A DNA stretch of 6,391 nucleotides from the NCBI GenBank assembly GCA_946478755.1, contig CAMLDJ010000309.1, positions 1-6,391 of the forward strand, given 5' to 3'. The stretch is from an uncultured Pedobacter sp. GTDB taxonomy: Bacteria; Bacteroidota; Bacteroidia; Sphingobacteriales; Sphingobacteriaceae. Below the pieces are notes generated by a model. It did not search any database and was not told the origin of the DNA. It was given only the letters and a program-made list of their open reading frames with translations. Below are positions 6,267 through 6,391 of this stretch, one piece after another. The translations under genes and the position numbers were made by a program. Position 1 is the stretch's first letter. Every line of letters starts with the position of its first letter.

Positions 6267-6391
6267 ATGATGAGATCACTGAAATACATATTGGCCGGCA
6301 TACTCTTTGGCATCATCATGGTCAAATCCGAAGCGGCATCCTGGTACCGCATCCAGGAAATGTTCAGATTTCAGTCCATTCACATGTACGG
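6267..6391 (+). CDS. DUF6691/YeeE-YedE partner protein, 5' part only
   Basis: The first 41 codons of a gene cut by the window end. The product begins [20 protein letters not shown], continues [20 protein letters not shown] and ends with Y. A membrane helix at about 6-19 followed by the segment [16 protein letters not shown] is characteristic of the small protein (about 140 residues, recalled) encoded after a YeeE/YedE half-protein in many Proteobacteria and Bacteroidota (DUF6691). The start is one base after the upstream TAA, so the two genes are almost certainly translated together and give the two halves of one transporter. The ATG at 6270 is an equally possible start. Confidence 0.87.
   Translation, partial: MMRSLKYILAGILFGIIMVKSEAASWYRIQEMFRFQSIHMY

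Overview
The window looks like a chromosomal segment from a Bacteroidota bacterium, most likely Sphingobacteriaceae (Pedobacter or a relative). The reasons are a large TonB-dependent receptor with an N-terminal carboxypeptidase-regulatory-like domain, two DUF6266-type proteins, a stand-alone single-RRM protein, a split YeeE/YedE pair, almost no Shine-Dalgarno sequences, and a perfect match to the Bacteroidota -7 promoter element (TAnnTTTG). The genus is inferred from protein style alone.

Layout. Positions 1-293 are an AT-rich, apparently non-coding leader with two inverted repeats and a -7 element. Positions 294-3584 (+) encode an outer-membrane TonB-dependent receptor of about 1,090 residues with no SusD partner behind it. 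A strong hairpin at 3596-3639, A-rich on one side and T-rich on the other, can terminate transcription from both sides. It separates the receptor from two convergent genes on the minus strand, 4958-4290 and 4287-3649. These are diverged DUF6266-like paralogues, two bases apart, so probably one operon.

Positions 4959-5316 form a 358-base divergent intergenic region. Its notable content is four tandem 11-bp units (TTGRAATACNN), the last two of which are mirrored to make a perfect 26-bp inverted repeat with a 5-base loop. Candidate promoters for the flanking genes lie on either side of it. Positions 5317-5619 (+) encode a 100-residue RNA-recognition-motif protein. After 79 bases comes a two-gene membrane transport operon: a YeeE/YedE (Sulf_transp) half-protein at 5699-6265 and, one base later, its DUF6691-type partner, cut by the window end.

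How the parts work together. The receptor imports an unknown ligand across the outer membrane using TonB energy. The YeeE/YedE pair probably makes one inner-membrane channel for a small sulfur compound such as thiosulfate. The RRM protein is probably a post-transcriptional regulator. Nothing in the sequence ties these three together functionally. The least explained parts are the DUF6266 pair and the repeat/palindrome element upstream of it.
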